A stretch of 64,000 bases of DNA, taken from the NCBI RefSeq assembly GCF_036250735.1, contig NZ_CP109430.1, positions 806,001 through 870,000 of the forward strand. The letters are read 5' to 3'. The notes beneath the pieces were generated by a model. It did no database searches. It had not been told where the DNA came from and saw only the letters and a program-made list of their open reading frames with translations. Positions within the stretch are counted from its first letter, which is position 1. Each line of letters begins with the position of its first letter. A program made the translations under genes and the position numbers. Origin of the DNA: Streptosporangium sp. NBC_01495. GTDB taxonomy: Bacteria > Actinomycetota > Actinomycetes > Streptosporangiales > Streptosporangiaceae. Below are positions 8,340 through 15,591 of the stretch, in pieces.

Positions 8340-8990
8340 ATGAGCGATTCCCCTCCCGGCGTCTCCGACCTGCTGGGCGTCCTCGCGTACGCCGAGTTGA
8401 CCGCGTTCCTCAGACTCGCCGAGGACGCCACCAGATACGCCCCCTCGCTGACCGATCAGGCGGCTCTCGGCGGCCTCGCGGCGGCCGAGTACGCGCACTT
8501 CGAGTTGCTCCGCGACCGGCTCGCCTCCCTCGGGACGGATCCCGAGGAGGCGATGGCGCCGTTCGCCAAGCCGCTGGACGACTGGCACGCCCAGACCTTC
8601 CCGGGAGACTGGCTGGAGGCTCTGGTGAAGGCGTACGTCGGTACGGGGATCGCGCTCGACTTCTACCGCGAGGCGGCCATCGGCGTGGACGACGAGACGC
8701 GGAACCTCGTCGACGAGGTCCTCGCGGACGAGGGGCGGTCGCAGTTCGCCGTCGAGCGGGTCCGCGCGGCGCTCCAGGAGGACCCCAGGCAGGCCGGGCG
8801 ACTGGCACTGTGGGCCAGGCGCCTGGTGGGGGAGGCGCTGAGCCAGGGACAGCACGTGGCCGCGGCCAGGCCGGACCTCGCGGCCCTGCTGGTGGAGGCG
8901 GCCGGGGAGGACATCGGCCGGATGTTCGCCCGGCTGACGGAGAAGCACGGCCACCGGATGGCCGCCCTGGGACTCACCCCGGGCCCCTAG
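8340..8990 (+). CDS. Ferritin-like protein, MiaE_2 family
   Basis: A 216-residue all-helical ferritin-fold protein of the family named after tRNA-(ms2io6A) hydroxylase MiaE (MiaE_2). Candidate di-iron ligands are E19 (AYAEL), E50 and H53 (AAEYAHFE) and E131 (ADEGRSQF), giving the E...ExxH pattern expected in helices 1 and 2. The true substrate in actinobacteria is not established; a hydroxylase or iron-linked role is inference. Rv3210c of M. tuberculosis appears to be the positional counterpart next to rhlE. Confidence 0.82.
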   Translation: MSDSPPGVSDLLGVLAYAELTAFLRLAEDATRYAPSLTDQAALGGLAAAEYAHFELLRDRLASLGTDPEEAMAPFAKPLDDWHAQTFPGDWLEALVKAYVGTGIALDFYREAAIGVDDETRNLVDEVLADEGRSQFAVERVRAALQEDPRQAGRLALWARRLVGEALSQGQHVAAARPDLAALLVEAAGEDIGRMFARLTEKHGHRMAALGLTPGP

Positions 8991-9685
8991 CGTGGCGGGC
9001 GGGCAGTTCGCGCGGCTGAAGGAGGCTGGAGGGGTCTGGAGGGGTGGGGCGGCGCCGGGCGGGTGTTCGCGCCGACCGGAGCGTTCGTGCGGCTGAGGCT
9101 GGAGGGGTGGGGCGCGTCGGCCGGAGCGTTCGTGCGGCGGCCGGGCTTTGGCGGGCCGGGTGTGCGGGGGCCGGCGGGGTGTCCGCGGCAGGGTTTCGCG
9201 GCCGACCGGACGCGCGGGCCTGACAGGCGGTCACGGAGCCTGACTCAGGGTTTCCGAACCGTCCCGGAGCCTGTTCGCCAGGGGCGGAGCGGGCAAGCCG
9301 GTCCGCGGATCACGACGCGTGAGACGCCGAACGGCTGTAGCGTGCGAGACATGAGGGCCTCGCGCCGCTATGGCAGTTCCTTGACGAGATGTGGGCCGAA
9401 CCGCTGGACTTCGCGTCCCGTGCTGCGCAGGGGAGGCGCGGGCTGCCCGGCGGTGAGCCGGGGACGGGAGCATCTCCGCCGCGTCAGACGCCCGCGCTGC
9501 TGCGGGCTCGGCGAGCGGGACGAGTGCTCCGGCACCTGAGGGCGAGTGTTCCCGAGCGGGACGTCACCGCCGGGTGGATCCGATCCCGGCGTTCCTCCCG
9601 TCGGCTTCGGCGGCACGCTCGCACCGGATCCGCGGACCGCGCCATGTCGGCGAAGGACGACGACCCGGCGCGAGCCCGGGATCCG
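8991..9685. other. Gene-poor interval with degenerate repeats
   Basis: No convincing coding sequence: frames here are Arg/Pro-rich with random codon use. It holds an 18 bp exact repeat (CCGGAGCGTTCGTGCGGC) at 9076-9093 and 9121-9138, each copy associated with GGCTGGAGGGG runs (also at 9023-9050), and the outer arm of a long palindrome that reaches the DUF3107 stop codon. Confidence 0.55.
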
Positions 9686-9713
9686 TCAGAGCGTGCCGCC
9701 GAAGCCGACGGGA
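9596..9713. repeat. Long imperfect palindrome over the DUF3107 3' end
   Basis: Bases 9596-9620 are the exact reverse complement of 9689-9713 (25 bp). The similarity continues inward (GGATCC-GCGG-CCGCGCC against GGATCCCGGG-CTCGCGCC), leaving only a short central loop. The right arm encodes the last residues of DUF3107 (PVGFGGTL plus stop). It may act as a very strong terminator, or be an inverted duplication of the gene end. Confidence 0.8.
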
Positions 9714-9916
9714 CGCGCCTCCTCCTCGCCGATCTCGATGAAGCCGAGTGAGGCGACCGGGACGATGATCTTCCGGCCGTTGACGTCGGTGATGGTGAAG
9801 GCACCGCTGCTGGACGCGAGGGCCGCGCTGATCTCGCCCTCGAGCTGCTCGGCAGTGAGGTCGGTCTCCACTACGAGTTCACGGTGTACGGAACGTACGC
9901 CGATCTTGATTTCCAT
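9686..9916 (-). CDS. DUF3107 small protein (Rv3208A/TB9.4-like)
   Basis: A 76-residue conserved actinobacterial protein of unknown function (DUF3107). It opens MEIKIGVRSVHRELVVET and has a beta-rich C-terminus (ITDVNGRKIIVPVASLGFIEIG). ATG 9916 has the Shine-Dalgarno AAGGGAG five to six bases upstream. It lies downstream of, and on the same strand as, a TetR regulator, the same pairing as Rv3208-Rv3208A (TB9.4) in M. tuberculosis. No catalytic motif is visible. Its stop codon lies inside one arm of a long palindrome. Confidence 0.9.
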   Translation of the reverse strand: MEIKIGVRSVHRELVVETDLTAEQLEGEISAALASSSGAFTITDVNGRKIIVPVASLGFIEIGEEEARPVGFGGTL

Positions 9917-9989
9917 CGTGCTCCCTTTCGATCTTTCGATGAGGGTTGCTCGTCCCATGGTCGCCCCATCGGAGACCCGACGCGCCGGT

Positions 9990-10032
9990 TGATCGCGCGA
10001 AGCGAACAGCTGATCGCGGCAAGCGAACAGCC
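9990..10032. repeat. Short tandem repeat between DUF3107 and TetR
   Basis: Two adjacent 21 bp units of the form TGATCGCG-x-x-AAGCGAACAGC, differing at two positions. No function assigned. Confidence 0.5.
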
Positions 10033-10067
10033 GGCCCGGAGGCGGGGGTGCCTGAGGGGGTCGCCGG

Positions 10068-10122
10068 TGGTCGGCGACGGTGCGGGGACCGGAGTCTGTC
10101 AGTGGTCGGCGACGGTGCGGGG
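10068..10122. repeat. Direct repeat at TetR 3' end
   Basis: The 20-base sequence TGGTCGGCGACGGTGCGGGG occurs at 10068-10087 and 10103-10122. The second copy encodes the C-terminal RTVADH of the TetR protein; the first lies just beyond its stop codon. Confidence 0.75.
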
Positions 10123-10728
10123 GAAACCGGAGATGCCGCGCCATGACAGGCGGGCGATGAGCTGGGTGGCCGCGTCCTTGGGAATGGAGCCGTTGCTGCT
10201 GATCCAGTAACGGGCGCTCACCTCGGCCATGCCGACGAGCCCGACGCCGAGCAGGCGCGCCTCGTCGCTGGAGCAGCCGGTGTCCTCCTGGATGACCTGG
10301 CTGATCATTTCGGCGCTCTCGCGGAGGTTGCGCTCCATGCGCTGGCGGACCGGGGCGACGTTGCGCAGGTCCGACTCGAACACCAGCCGGAACGCCTCAC
10401 CCTGGCTGGAGACGAAGTCGAAGAAGGCGCCGATCGCGGCCTGGACGCGCTGCTTGTTGTCCGTGGTGGAGGCGAGGGCGTCGCGACAGCGGGCGATCAT
10501 GTCGTCCACGTGCAGGTCGAGCAGGGCCAGGTAGAGCTCCTGCTTGCCAGGGAAGTGCTGGTAGAGGACCGGCTTGCTGACACCTGCCCGCTCGGCGATC
10601 TCGTCCATCGCGGCCGCGTGGTAGCCGTTCTCCACGAACACCTCCTGCGCCGCGCTGAGCAGCTGGCGGCGGCGGGCTGTCCGGGGCAGCCGGGTGCCCC
10701 GGGGCTTGGCGTCCGGGGTAGCGGTCAC
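10099..10728 (-). CDS. TetR-family transcriptional regulator (Rv3208-like)
   Basis: A 209-residue regulator with an N-terminal TetR DNA-binding domain at about residues 20-66 (VFVENGYHAAAMDEIAERAG, then GVSKPVLYQHFPGKQELY) and a helical ligand-binding region. GTG 10728 is chosen because GAGGAG lies five to six bases upstream; the frame's earlier ATG lacks this. It is co-directional with DUF3107 about 180 bp downstream. The family pair is conserved across actinobacteria, so an autoregulated or stress-related role is likely, but the ligand and targets are unknown. Confidence 0.9.
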   Translation of the reverse strand: MTATPDAKPRGTRLPRTARRRQLLSAAQEVFVENGYHAAAMDEIAERAGVSKPVLYQHFPGKQELYLALLDLHVDDMIARCRDALASTTDNKQRVQAAIGAFFDFVSSQGEAFRLVFESDLRNVAPVRQRMERNLRESAEMISQVIQEDTGCSSDEARLLGVGLVGMAEVSARYWISSNGSIPKDAATQLIARLSWRGISGFPRTVADH

Positions 10729-10788
10729 GTGGTCTCCTCGTGTCAAGCTCCTGGCGTCTGGGGCCATCCTACGCGTGGGTAACCCGGG

Positions 10789-11085
10789 TCAACGATAATC
10801 GTCCTCGTCGAACTCGACGGTGCGTCGCTGCTCGAAGGCGTCCGAGGGATCGGCCTCCAGGAGGATGGAGTCGGGCCACTCCGACTCTTCCTCGCGCACC
10901 GTGCGGCTCCGCTCGGCGGCGTCGGAGGGATCGACCTCCGCAGGAAGGTCGACGGGCGCTTCGGAGCCGTTCTCACGCACCGGCCGGTGTTGCTCGGCGG
11001 CGTCGGCCTCGGGTGTCTCGATCGAGGGTTCCTCGGGAAGGCCGTCGACCGTTCCCCCGTGCGATCTGTCGCCGCGCGCGTTCAT
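10789..11085 (-). CDS. Small acidic repeat protein
   Basis: About 98 residues, very acidic and probably disordered, built from two to three imperfect copies of a unit of about 30 residues: A/D-AAEQHRPV, DPSDAAERSRTVREEES and DPSDAFEQRRTVEFDED. The final EDDYR is typical of small actinomycete proteins of this kind, whose function is unknown. ATG 11085 has AGGGG nine bases upstream; ATG 11094 is the alternative. A LexA-type box lies about 185 bases upstream. Decayed relatives of its N-terminal half occur inside the downstream peptide modules (12341-12480 and near 13390), so it was probably part of the ancestral module. Confidence 0.65.
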   Translation of the reverse strand: MNARGDRSHGGTVDGLPEEPSIETPEADAAEQHRPVRENGSEAPVDLPAEVDPSDAAERSRTVREEESEWPDSILLEADPSDAFEQRRTVEFDEDDYR

Positions 11086-11269
11086 GTCTGACATCCCCTG
11101 TCGTCATCCGGGCTTCGGCATGTTCCCTCTCCTGGCCCGGTTCCTGCAAACGTCGGACATCGCCCAGCGTACGACCTCGGATGCCGCGCGTTGAGAAAGA
11201 CGCGGCATCGGATTGCCCATGGCAGTACCTGCCGCATCGGCGGTGTTTCACATCTGTTTGACGATATCT

Positions 11270-11285
11270 ACGAACATGTGTTCGA
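11270..11285 (-). promoter_or_regulatory. Candidate LexA (SOS) box
   Basis: On the minus strand TCGAACACATGTTCGT matches the actinobacterial SOS consensus TCGAAC-N4-GTTCGA at 11 of 12 fixed positions. It lies 185 bases upstream of the acidic repeat gene and is followed by an A/T-containing GATATC. Regulation by LexA is inferred from the match only. Confidence 0.5.
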
Positions 11286-11440
11286 CACCTGGAGTGAGGT
11301 GCCGGACCGGAAGAGCCACGTCGAGAGGGCCGGGGGTGTCGCGCCGCCTGTGGCATGAGGGAGGGGGGTGGTTTGAGGGGGCAGGGGGCAGGGGGCCGGG
11401 GAGGGAGAAGGGCCGCGCGCCGGGCGCCGGATGTCACAGG

Positions 11441-11478
11441 GCGGGGGCTCCGCGGTCGGAAAACCGCGGAGCCCCCGC
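11441..11478. terminator. 16 bp hairpin downstream of peptide gene A
   Basis: Perfect stem GCGGGGGCTCCGCGGT / complement around the loop CGGAAA. It lies about 225 bases 3' of the peptide A stop codon, matching the position of hairpins after peptides B and C (about 250 bases). Confidence 0.75.
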
Positions 11479-11703
11479 CTGCAATTCGTGAGAAATGAGA
11501 ACTCGCACTGTATTGAGAGTCGGAATCCCGGGAAGATTATCCCCGGCTTTCCGTGATCACCGTTCGGACCGGCGTTTCTCCGTGGAGGAACGTGATCCTG
11601 GTGAATACGGGATCCCTGCCTCTCGGTAACGGTTCAGGAGCCGCTCTGAAACACGGTTCCAGCCGTTGCCGACCTCGTATTCCGATCCTGTGTCAAGCGT
11701 GGA

Positions 11704-12069
11704 TCAGGACGCGGCGGCGGGTGGGGCCGCAGGTGCCGCAGCTGCCGCAGGCCCCTCACCGTCGCGCCTGCGCTCGCGCTGGATAAGGGGCACGACGCGG
11801 TCGGAGCGGGTGTCGTTGTGCAGACGGTTGCGGTTGAAGGTGTCGTTGTTGTGGAACACCCGGAAGCGCTCGTGACGGCGGTGGTGGAAGCGGTGGCGGT
11901 CACGGCCGCAGCAGCCGCCGCCGCCCCACGTCGCGAAGGTGCCGGCGGTGACCGCGGTGGTCATCGCGCCGGCGCTCGTGACAGTGGTCGCCGCGCCCAT
12001 GGCGACGACTCCGCCGGTCAGCGCCGTGCTGATCGCGAGCCCCGCGAGGACACTCTTGAACTTGGGCAT
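11704..12069 (-). CDS. Small secreted His/Arg/Asn-rich peptide A
   Basis: A 121-residue protein with a clear signal peptide (MPKFKSVLAGLAISTALTGG, Ala-rich to about residue 42). The mature part is short and unusual: GGGGCC, a His/Arg run (HRFHHRRHERF), an Asn/Asp/Arg segment and a conserved RSDRVVPL. Unlike peptides B and C it has a 25-residue Ala/Pro-rich C-terminal extension in place of the EDD ending. Shine-Dalgarno AAGGGGG lies eight bases before the ATG. No family recognised; the composition suggests metal binding or antimicrobial action, which is inference only. Confidence 0.75.
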   Translation of the reverse strand: MPKFKSVLAGLAISTALTGGVVAMGAATTVTSAGAMTTAVTAGTFATWGGGGCCGRDRHRFHHRRHERFRVFHNNDTFNRNRLHNDTRSDRVVPLIQRERRRDGEGPAAAAAPAAPPAAAS

Positions 12070-12113
12070 TGCGTTTCCCCCTTGAAAGGATCGATTTTAC
12101 CAATTTTCGGCAT

Positions 12114-12132
12114 TTCCCGTATAGGTCGGGAA
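12114..12132 (-). promoter_or_regulatory. Leader hairpin of peptide A
   Basis: TTCCCG / CGGGAA around a 7-base loop, 45 bases upstream of the peptide A ATG. Relative to modules B and C one pair is changed from T-A to C-G on both sides, a compensatory change that supports a real RNA structure. Confidence 0.6.
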
Positions 12133-12340
12133 TTGCCATAGATGGTTGGGGATAGCCGGTGATGAGCCATCCCTGGTTGTCATGGTTTCCTCGTATGTCT
12201 GCCGACAAACAGAGATCGAAGGCTTTTACGCTATTCTTAGCTATTTATCGTCGATGATGGATACCTATTGGCCGCTTTGAAGTGAAATGTATTTAATGTC
12301 GCATTTGTTCTTTGAGGGGGAAGGCGGGGCGCCGGGTGCT

Positions 12341-12480
12341 GTCGAATGGTGAGCCGGTGCCGCTCTCACGCGTCGGCCGGTGTCGCTCCACGGCTTCGAC
12401 CTCGGGCGTTCCGGAGAAAGCTCCTCGGGAAGGTCGTCGGCCCTTCCTGCGTGCGATCCGCCGCTGTGCTCCGGCGTCGA
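12341..12480 (-). pseudogene. Decayed copy of the acidic repeat gene
   Basis: On nucleotide inspection this resembles the N-terminal half of the acidic repeat gene (about 10945-11085), sharing blocks such as CTCCTCGGGAAGG, CGTGCGATC and CTCTCACGC. It still translates in part (VEAVERHRPTRES against ADAAEQHRPVREN) but has no proper start or C-terminal half. A shorter remnant lies at about 13390-13450. Confidence 0.65.
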
Positions 12481-12542
12481 GGTGACGGGGGTGGAGGGGG
12501 AGGGGGAAGGCGGTGTGCCGGAAGCCGGGGGGTGACGCGGGA

Positions 12543-12572
12543 AGGCCCCGCGGTTCGAAAACCGCGGGGCCT
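12543..12572. terminator. 13 bp hairpin downstream of peptide gene B
   Basis: AGGCCCCGCGGTT / complement around loop CGAA, with CGTTTT on the plus-strand 3' side. Present in identical form in module C. Confidence 0.75.
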
Positions 12573-12820
12573 CGTTTTGACTTCATGGAATGAGAACTCG
12601 CACTGTGTTGAGAGTCAGGGTCTTGGGGATTTCTCCTCAAGTTTCCGTTGTCGCTGTTTGGCCGGTGTTTCCGGGTGAGAAGCCGGGCTGTGGCGAATAC
12701 GGGGGTCCTGTCTCTCCGTCACGGTTTCGGGGCCGCGGGAAATCGCGGATCCGGCCGTGTGTGGTCTCCTTCTCCGACCGCGCCGCGCCCCGATCGGGGT
12801 ATGCGGCCTCGGTCCGGCGA

Positions 12821-13144
12821 CTAGTCGTCCTCGCCGCCGCCAAGCGGCACGAGGCGCTCGCTGCGGTTGCGGTTGAACAGCTCGTTGTCGTTGTGGTTGC
12901 GGTTGTTGAGGCGCAGCCTGAAGTGCCTACGCTCGTGGAAACGGTGGCGGTGGAAGCTGCCACGGGAGCCGCAGCAGCAGCCGCCGCGCTCGCCGCCGCC
13001 GCAGGTCGGGAAGGCGGCGGCGGTGACCGCGGTGGTCATCGCGCCGGCGCTCGTGACAGTGGTCGCCGCGCCCATACCGACGACTCCGCCGGTCAGCGCC
13101 GCGCTGATCGCGAGCCCTGCCATGACACTCTTGAACTTGGGCAT
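12821..13144 (-). CDS. Small secreted His/Cys/Asn-rich peptide B
   Basis: A 107-residue paralogue of peptide A with a nearly identical signal peptide. The mature part starts around TTAVTAAAFPTCGGG and carries a Cys cluster (GGCCCG), His/Arg-rich FHRHRFHERRHFRLRL, Asn-rich NNRNHNDNELFNRN, then RSERLVPL and a GGGEDD end. Four cysteines (one, then three together) could form disulphides or bind metal after export. Same AAGGGGG ribosome site. No known family recognised; function unknown. Confidence 0.78.
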   Translation of the reverse strand: MPKFKSVMAGLAISAALTGGVVGMGAATTVTSAGAMTTAVTAAAFPTCGGGERGGCCCGSRGSFHRHRFHERRHFRLRLNNRNHNDNELFNRNRSERLVPLGGGEDD

Positions 13145-13187
13145 TGCGTTTCCCCCTTGAAAGGACTGATTACCCCTGTTTTCGACA

Positions 13188-13206
13188 TTTCCGCATAAAT
13201 CGGAAA
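13188..13206 (-). promoter_or_regulatory. Leader hairpin of peptide B
   Basis: TTTCCG / CGGAAA around a 7-base loop, 44 bases upstream of the peptide B ATG; homologous to the A and C leader hairpins. Confidence 0.6.
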
Positions 13207-13533
13207 TTGTCAGGGATGGCCGGTGATGAGCCATCCCTGGTTGTCATGGTTTCCTCGCATGTCTGCTGACAAACAGAGATCGAAGGCTTTTGCACTCCTC
13301 TTAGCTATTTATCGTCGATGATGGATGCTTATTGGTCGTTTTGAAGTGAAATGTATTTAATGTCGCATTTGTTCTTTGGGGGTGGGGAGGGTGCCGGACG
13401 CTGCCGGTGAATGAGCCGGTGCCGCTCTCGCGTGACGGCGTCAGGTGACGTCGAGGTGATGGGAGGGGGACGGAGTCGGATGGGAGAGGGGGAGGGGGAA
13501 GGCGGTGTGCCGGAAGCCGGGGGTGACGCGGGA

Positions 13534-13563
13534 AGGCCCCGCGGTTCGAAAACCGCGGGGCCT
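13534..13563. terminator. 13 bp hairpin downstream of peptide gene C
   Basis: Same AGGCCCCGCGGTT stem and CGAA loop as at 12543-12572, 249 bases 3' of the peptide C stop codon. Confidence 0.75.
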
Positions 13564-13811
13564 CGTTTTGACTTCATGGAATGAGAACTCGCACTGTGTT
13601 GAGAGTCAGGGTCTTGGGGATTTCTCCTCAAGTTTCCGTTGTCGCTGTTTGACCGGTGTTTCCGGGTGAGAAGCCGGGCTGTGGCGAATACGGGGGTCCT
13701 GTCTCTCCGTCACGGTTTCGGGGCCGCGGGAAATCGCGGATCCGGCCGTGTGTGGTCTCCTTCTCCGACCGCGCCGCGCCCCGATCGGGGTATGCGGCCT
13801 CGGTCCGGCGA

Positions 13812-14147
13812 CTAGTCGTCCTCGCCGGCGAAGAGCGGCACGAGGCGGTCGCTGCGGCTGTCATTGCGCAGGTGGTTGTGGTTGTGGTTGTGGTTGTTGA
13901 TGATCAACCTGAAGCGGTGGTGGGTGCGGTGGCGCTCGTGGTGGCGGTGGCCGCGGCCGCCGCAGCGGCAGCCGCAGCCGCGACGCCAGCCACAGCCGCC
14001 ACCGCAGGTCGGGAAGGCGGCGGCGGTGACCGCGGTGGTCATCGCGTTGGCGCTCGTGACGGCGGTCGCCGCGCCCACACCGACGACTCCGCCGGTCAGC
14101 ACCGTGCTGATCGCGAGCCCCGCGAGGACACTCTTGAACTTGGGCAT
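13812..14147 (-). CDS. Small secreted His/Cys/Asn-rich peptide C
   Basis: A 111-residue paralogue of peptides A and B with the same signal peptide design (MPKFKSVLAGLAISTVLTGG). The mature region has the most cysteines of the three (CGGGCGWRRGCGCRCGG), then GHRHHERHRTHH, FRLIINN and an HN dipeptide repeat (HNHNHNHNH) encoded by a GTTGTG microsatellite, RSDRLVPL and AGEDD. The variable middle between constant ends suggests rapid divergence after duplication. Function unknown; metal chelation or a toxin-like secreted role are both possible. Confidence 0.78.
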   Translation of the reverse strand: MPKFKSVLAGLAISTVLTGGVVGVGAATAVTSANAMTTAVTAAAFPTCGGGCGWRRGCGCRCGGRGHRHHERHRTHHRFRLIINNHNHNHNHLRNDSRSDRLVPLFAGEDD

Positions 14148-14605
14148 GCGTTTCCCCCTTGAATGATCGGTTACCCCGATTTTCGACATTTTCCGCATAA
14201 GTCGGAATTGCCGGAGACGGCGAGTGGTGAGCCATCCCTGCTTGTCATGATTTCCACCCATGTCTGTCGAGAAACAGGAGTCGAAGGCTTTTACGCTCCC
14301 CTTATCTATTTGTAGCATATCTTGGGCCCTTATTGATTATTTTGAAGTGAAATGTCTTTAATGTCGTATTTGTTCTTCGAGGAAGAGTCGGATGGGTGCG
14401 GGGAATGGGGGCCGGCCGCTGTGGGCGGGCCTCGGCGGCCGCGAACGAAGGTGAGGTGCCATCGAGCTAATGCTGATAAATCGTGTAATAAAAGACATCT
14501 GGCGAAAATGGTCTTATGTGCCTTTTGTGGTATCCGGAGGCTGTCGCCTGGCATGTCACGGGCCGAACTATCGTGGAAGGGCAGTGGAACGACAGGAGGC
14601 GAGAG
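14148..14605. other. AT-richer interval upstream of peptide C and of the hydrolase
   Basis: Holds the peptide C leader and upstream element (to about 14400) and a relatively AT-rich stretch (about 14460-14540) before the hydrolase ribosome site. Short frames here lack coding character. Confidence 0.6.
14191..14207 (-). promoter_or_regulatory. Leader hairpin of peptide C
   Basis: TTCCG / CGGAA around a 7-base loop, 44 bases upstream of the peptide C ATG; third member of the conserved leader hairpin set. Confidence 0.6.
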
Positions 14606-15514
14606 GTGAACAACCCAATCCCCATCTGGCCGGGCGAGACGATCGACCTCGGCGACCAGCGGGTCCACGTCCGGTCGACACCGCGAGGGCCCGCCGAGAC
14701 CGCCGTCTACGTGCACGGCCTCGCGGGCTCCGCGACCAACTGGACCGATCTGATGGGCGAGCTGTCCGGGGTGGTGACGGGGCACGCCCTCGACCTGCCC
14801 GGTGCCGGATACTCGCCGGAGCCGCCCGACGGCGACTACTCCGTCGACGCCCACGCCCGGACGGTCACCGCCCTGATCGAGCGGGTCTCCGACACCCCCG
14901 TACACCTGTTCGGCAACTCCCTGGGCGGCGCCGTCTCGGTGCGGGTCGCCGCCACCCGCCCCGACCTGGTCCGCTCGCTGACCCTGATCTCGCCGGCCCT
15001 GCCCGACCTCCTGCCCCGGTACGGCCCGGCGCGGGTGGCGCTGTCCACCGTGCCGCGGATCGGCGAGTGGGCCGCGGGCCGGCTGACCCTCGTGCCCGCC
15101 GAGCGCAGGCTCGGCGTCACGCTCGCCATGTGTTACGCCGACATGGGGCGGATCCACCCGGACCGGCTCAGGGAGGCGGCCGAGGAGCTGCGCCGCAGGG
15201 ACGGCCTCCCGTACGCGGTCGACGCGCTGATCAACTCGGCCCGCGGCATCGTCGCCGAGTACTTCAGGCGCGGAGAGACGAACCTGTGGCGGCAGGCGGC
15301 CCAGGTGAGCGCGTCCACGCTGGTCGTCCACGGCCGCCACGACCGGCTCGTCAACCCCCGGATGGCCGCCCGCGCCCTCCGGACGTTCCCGCACGTGAGG
15401 CTGGTGCTGCTGCCCGACGCGGGGCACGTGGCCCAGATGGAGTTCCCCGAGCGGGTGGCCCGCGAGGCCGGGCTCCTGATCGCCGAGACGGTCCTCGCGC
15501 CGGTTGGGGAATGA
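14606..15514 (+). CDS. Alpha/beta hydrolase (esterase/lipase-like)
   Basis: A 302-residue alpha/beta hydrolase with complete-looking triad: S105 in G-N-S-L-G-G, D246 in GRHDRLV and H274 in DAGHVAQ; HGLAGSATNW supplies the oxyanion hole. GTG 14606 has AGGAGG six bases upstream, so the frame's earlier ATG (14516) is not used. M. tuberculosis carries the esterase lipV in the corresponding neighbourhood, a possible counterpart. It reads toward MoeZ 77 bp away and may be co-transcribed. Confidence 0.88.
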   Translation: MNNPIPIWPGETIDLGDQRVHVRSTPRGPAETAVYVHGLAGSATNWTDLMGELSGVVTGHALDLPGAGYSPEPPDGDYSVDAHARTVTALIERVSDTPVHLFGNSLGGAVSVRVAATRPDLVRSLTLISPALPDLLPRYGPARVALSTVPRIGEWAAGRLTLVPAERRLGVTLAMCYADMGRIHPDRLREAAEELRRRDGLPYAVDALINSARGIVAEYFRRGETNLWRQAAQVSASTLVVHGRHDRLVNPRMAARALRTFPHVRLVLLPDAGHVAQMEFPERVAREAGLLIAETVLAPVGE

Positions 15515-15591
15515 CAGGGGCACCGGGTTAGGTTGTGAGTGGAGAGTGCTGCGCCAGCCGCATCAAGGACCCCTGAAACGGGAGCAGAACT

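Larger units (their letters stand above)
12070..12820. other. Intergenic part of modules A/B
   Basis: Contains the leader of peptide A, an AT-rich stretch (about 12190-12310), a decayed copy of the acidic repeat gene, and the hairpin and trailer of peptide B. No intact gene is seen. Confidence 0.7.
13145..13811. other. Intergenic part of modules B/C
   Basis: Contains the peptide B leader, a 10 bp inverted repeat (CAGGGATGGC / GCCATCCCTG, about 13212-13240), an AT-rich stretch, remnants of the acidic repeat gene and the hairpin and trailer of peptide C. No intact gene. Confidence 0.7.
11441..14400. repeat. Tandem array of three ~1 kb peptide-gene modules
   Basis: Three head-to-tail modules, each reading on the minus strand as AT-rich upstream region, leader hairpin, secreted peptide gene, 225-250 base trailer and GC-rich hairpin. 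Modules B and C are offset by 991 bp and their trailers (about 12490-12830 and 13480-13820) are almost identical; module A is more diverged (offset 1075-1117 bp). The upstream element with TTTTGAAGTGAAATGTATTT recurs at about 12280, 13340 and 14340. B/C is therefore the recent duplication. Confidence 0.9.

Noticed and set aside
6062..9019. 985-residue plus-strand frame over the helicase
   Set aside because: Antisense of the RhlE gene with no domain similarity.
9063..9539. Possible gene downstream of the MiaE-like protein
   Set aside because: Composition is random GC-rich translation over short repeats; no ribosome site or homology signal.
14352..14609. 85-residue frame starting MSLMSYLFFEEES
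   Set aside because: It reads through the AT-rich module flank and the start of the hydrolase leader, with no ribosome site; the hydrolase start at 14606 has an excellent one.
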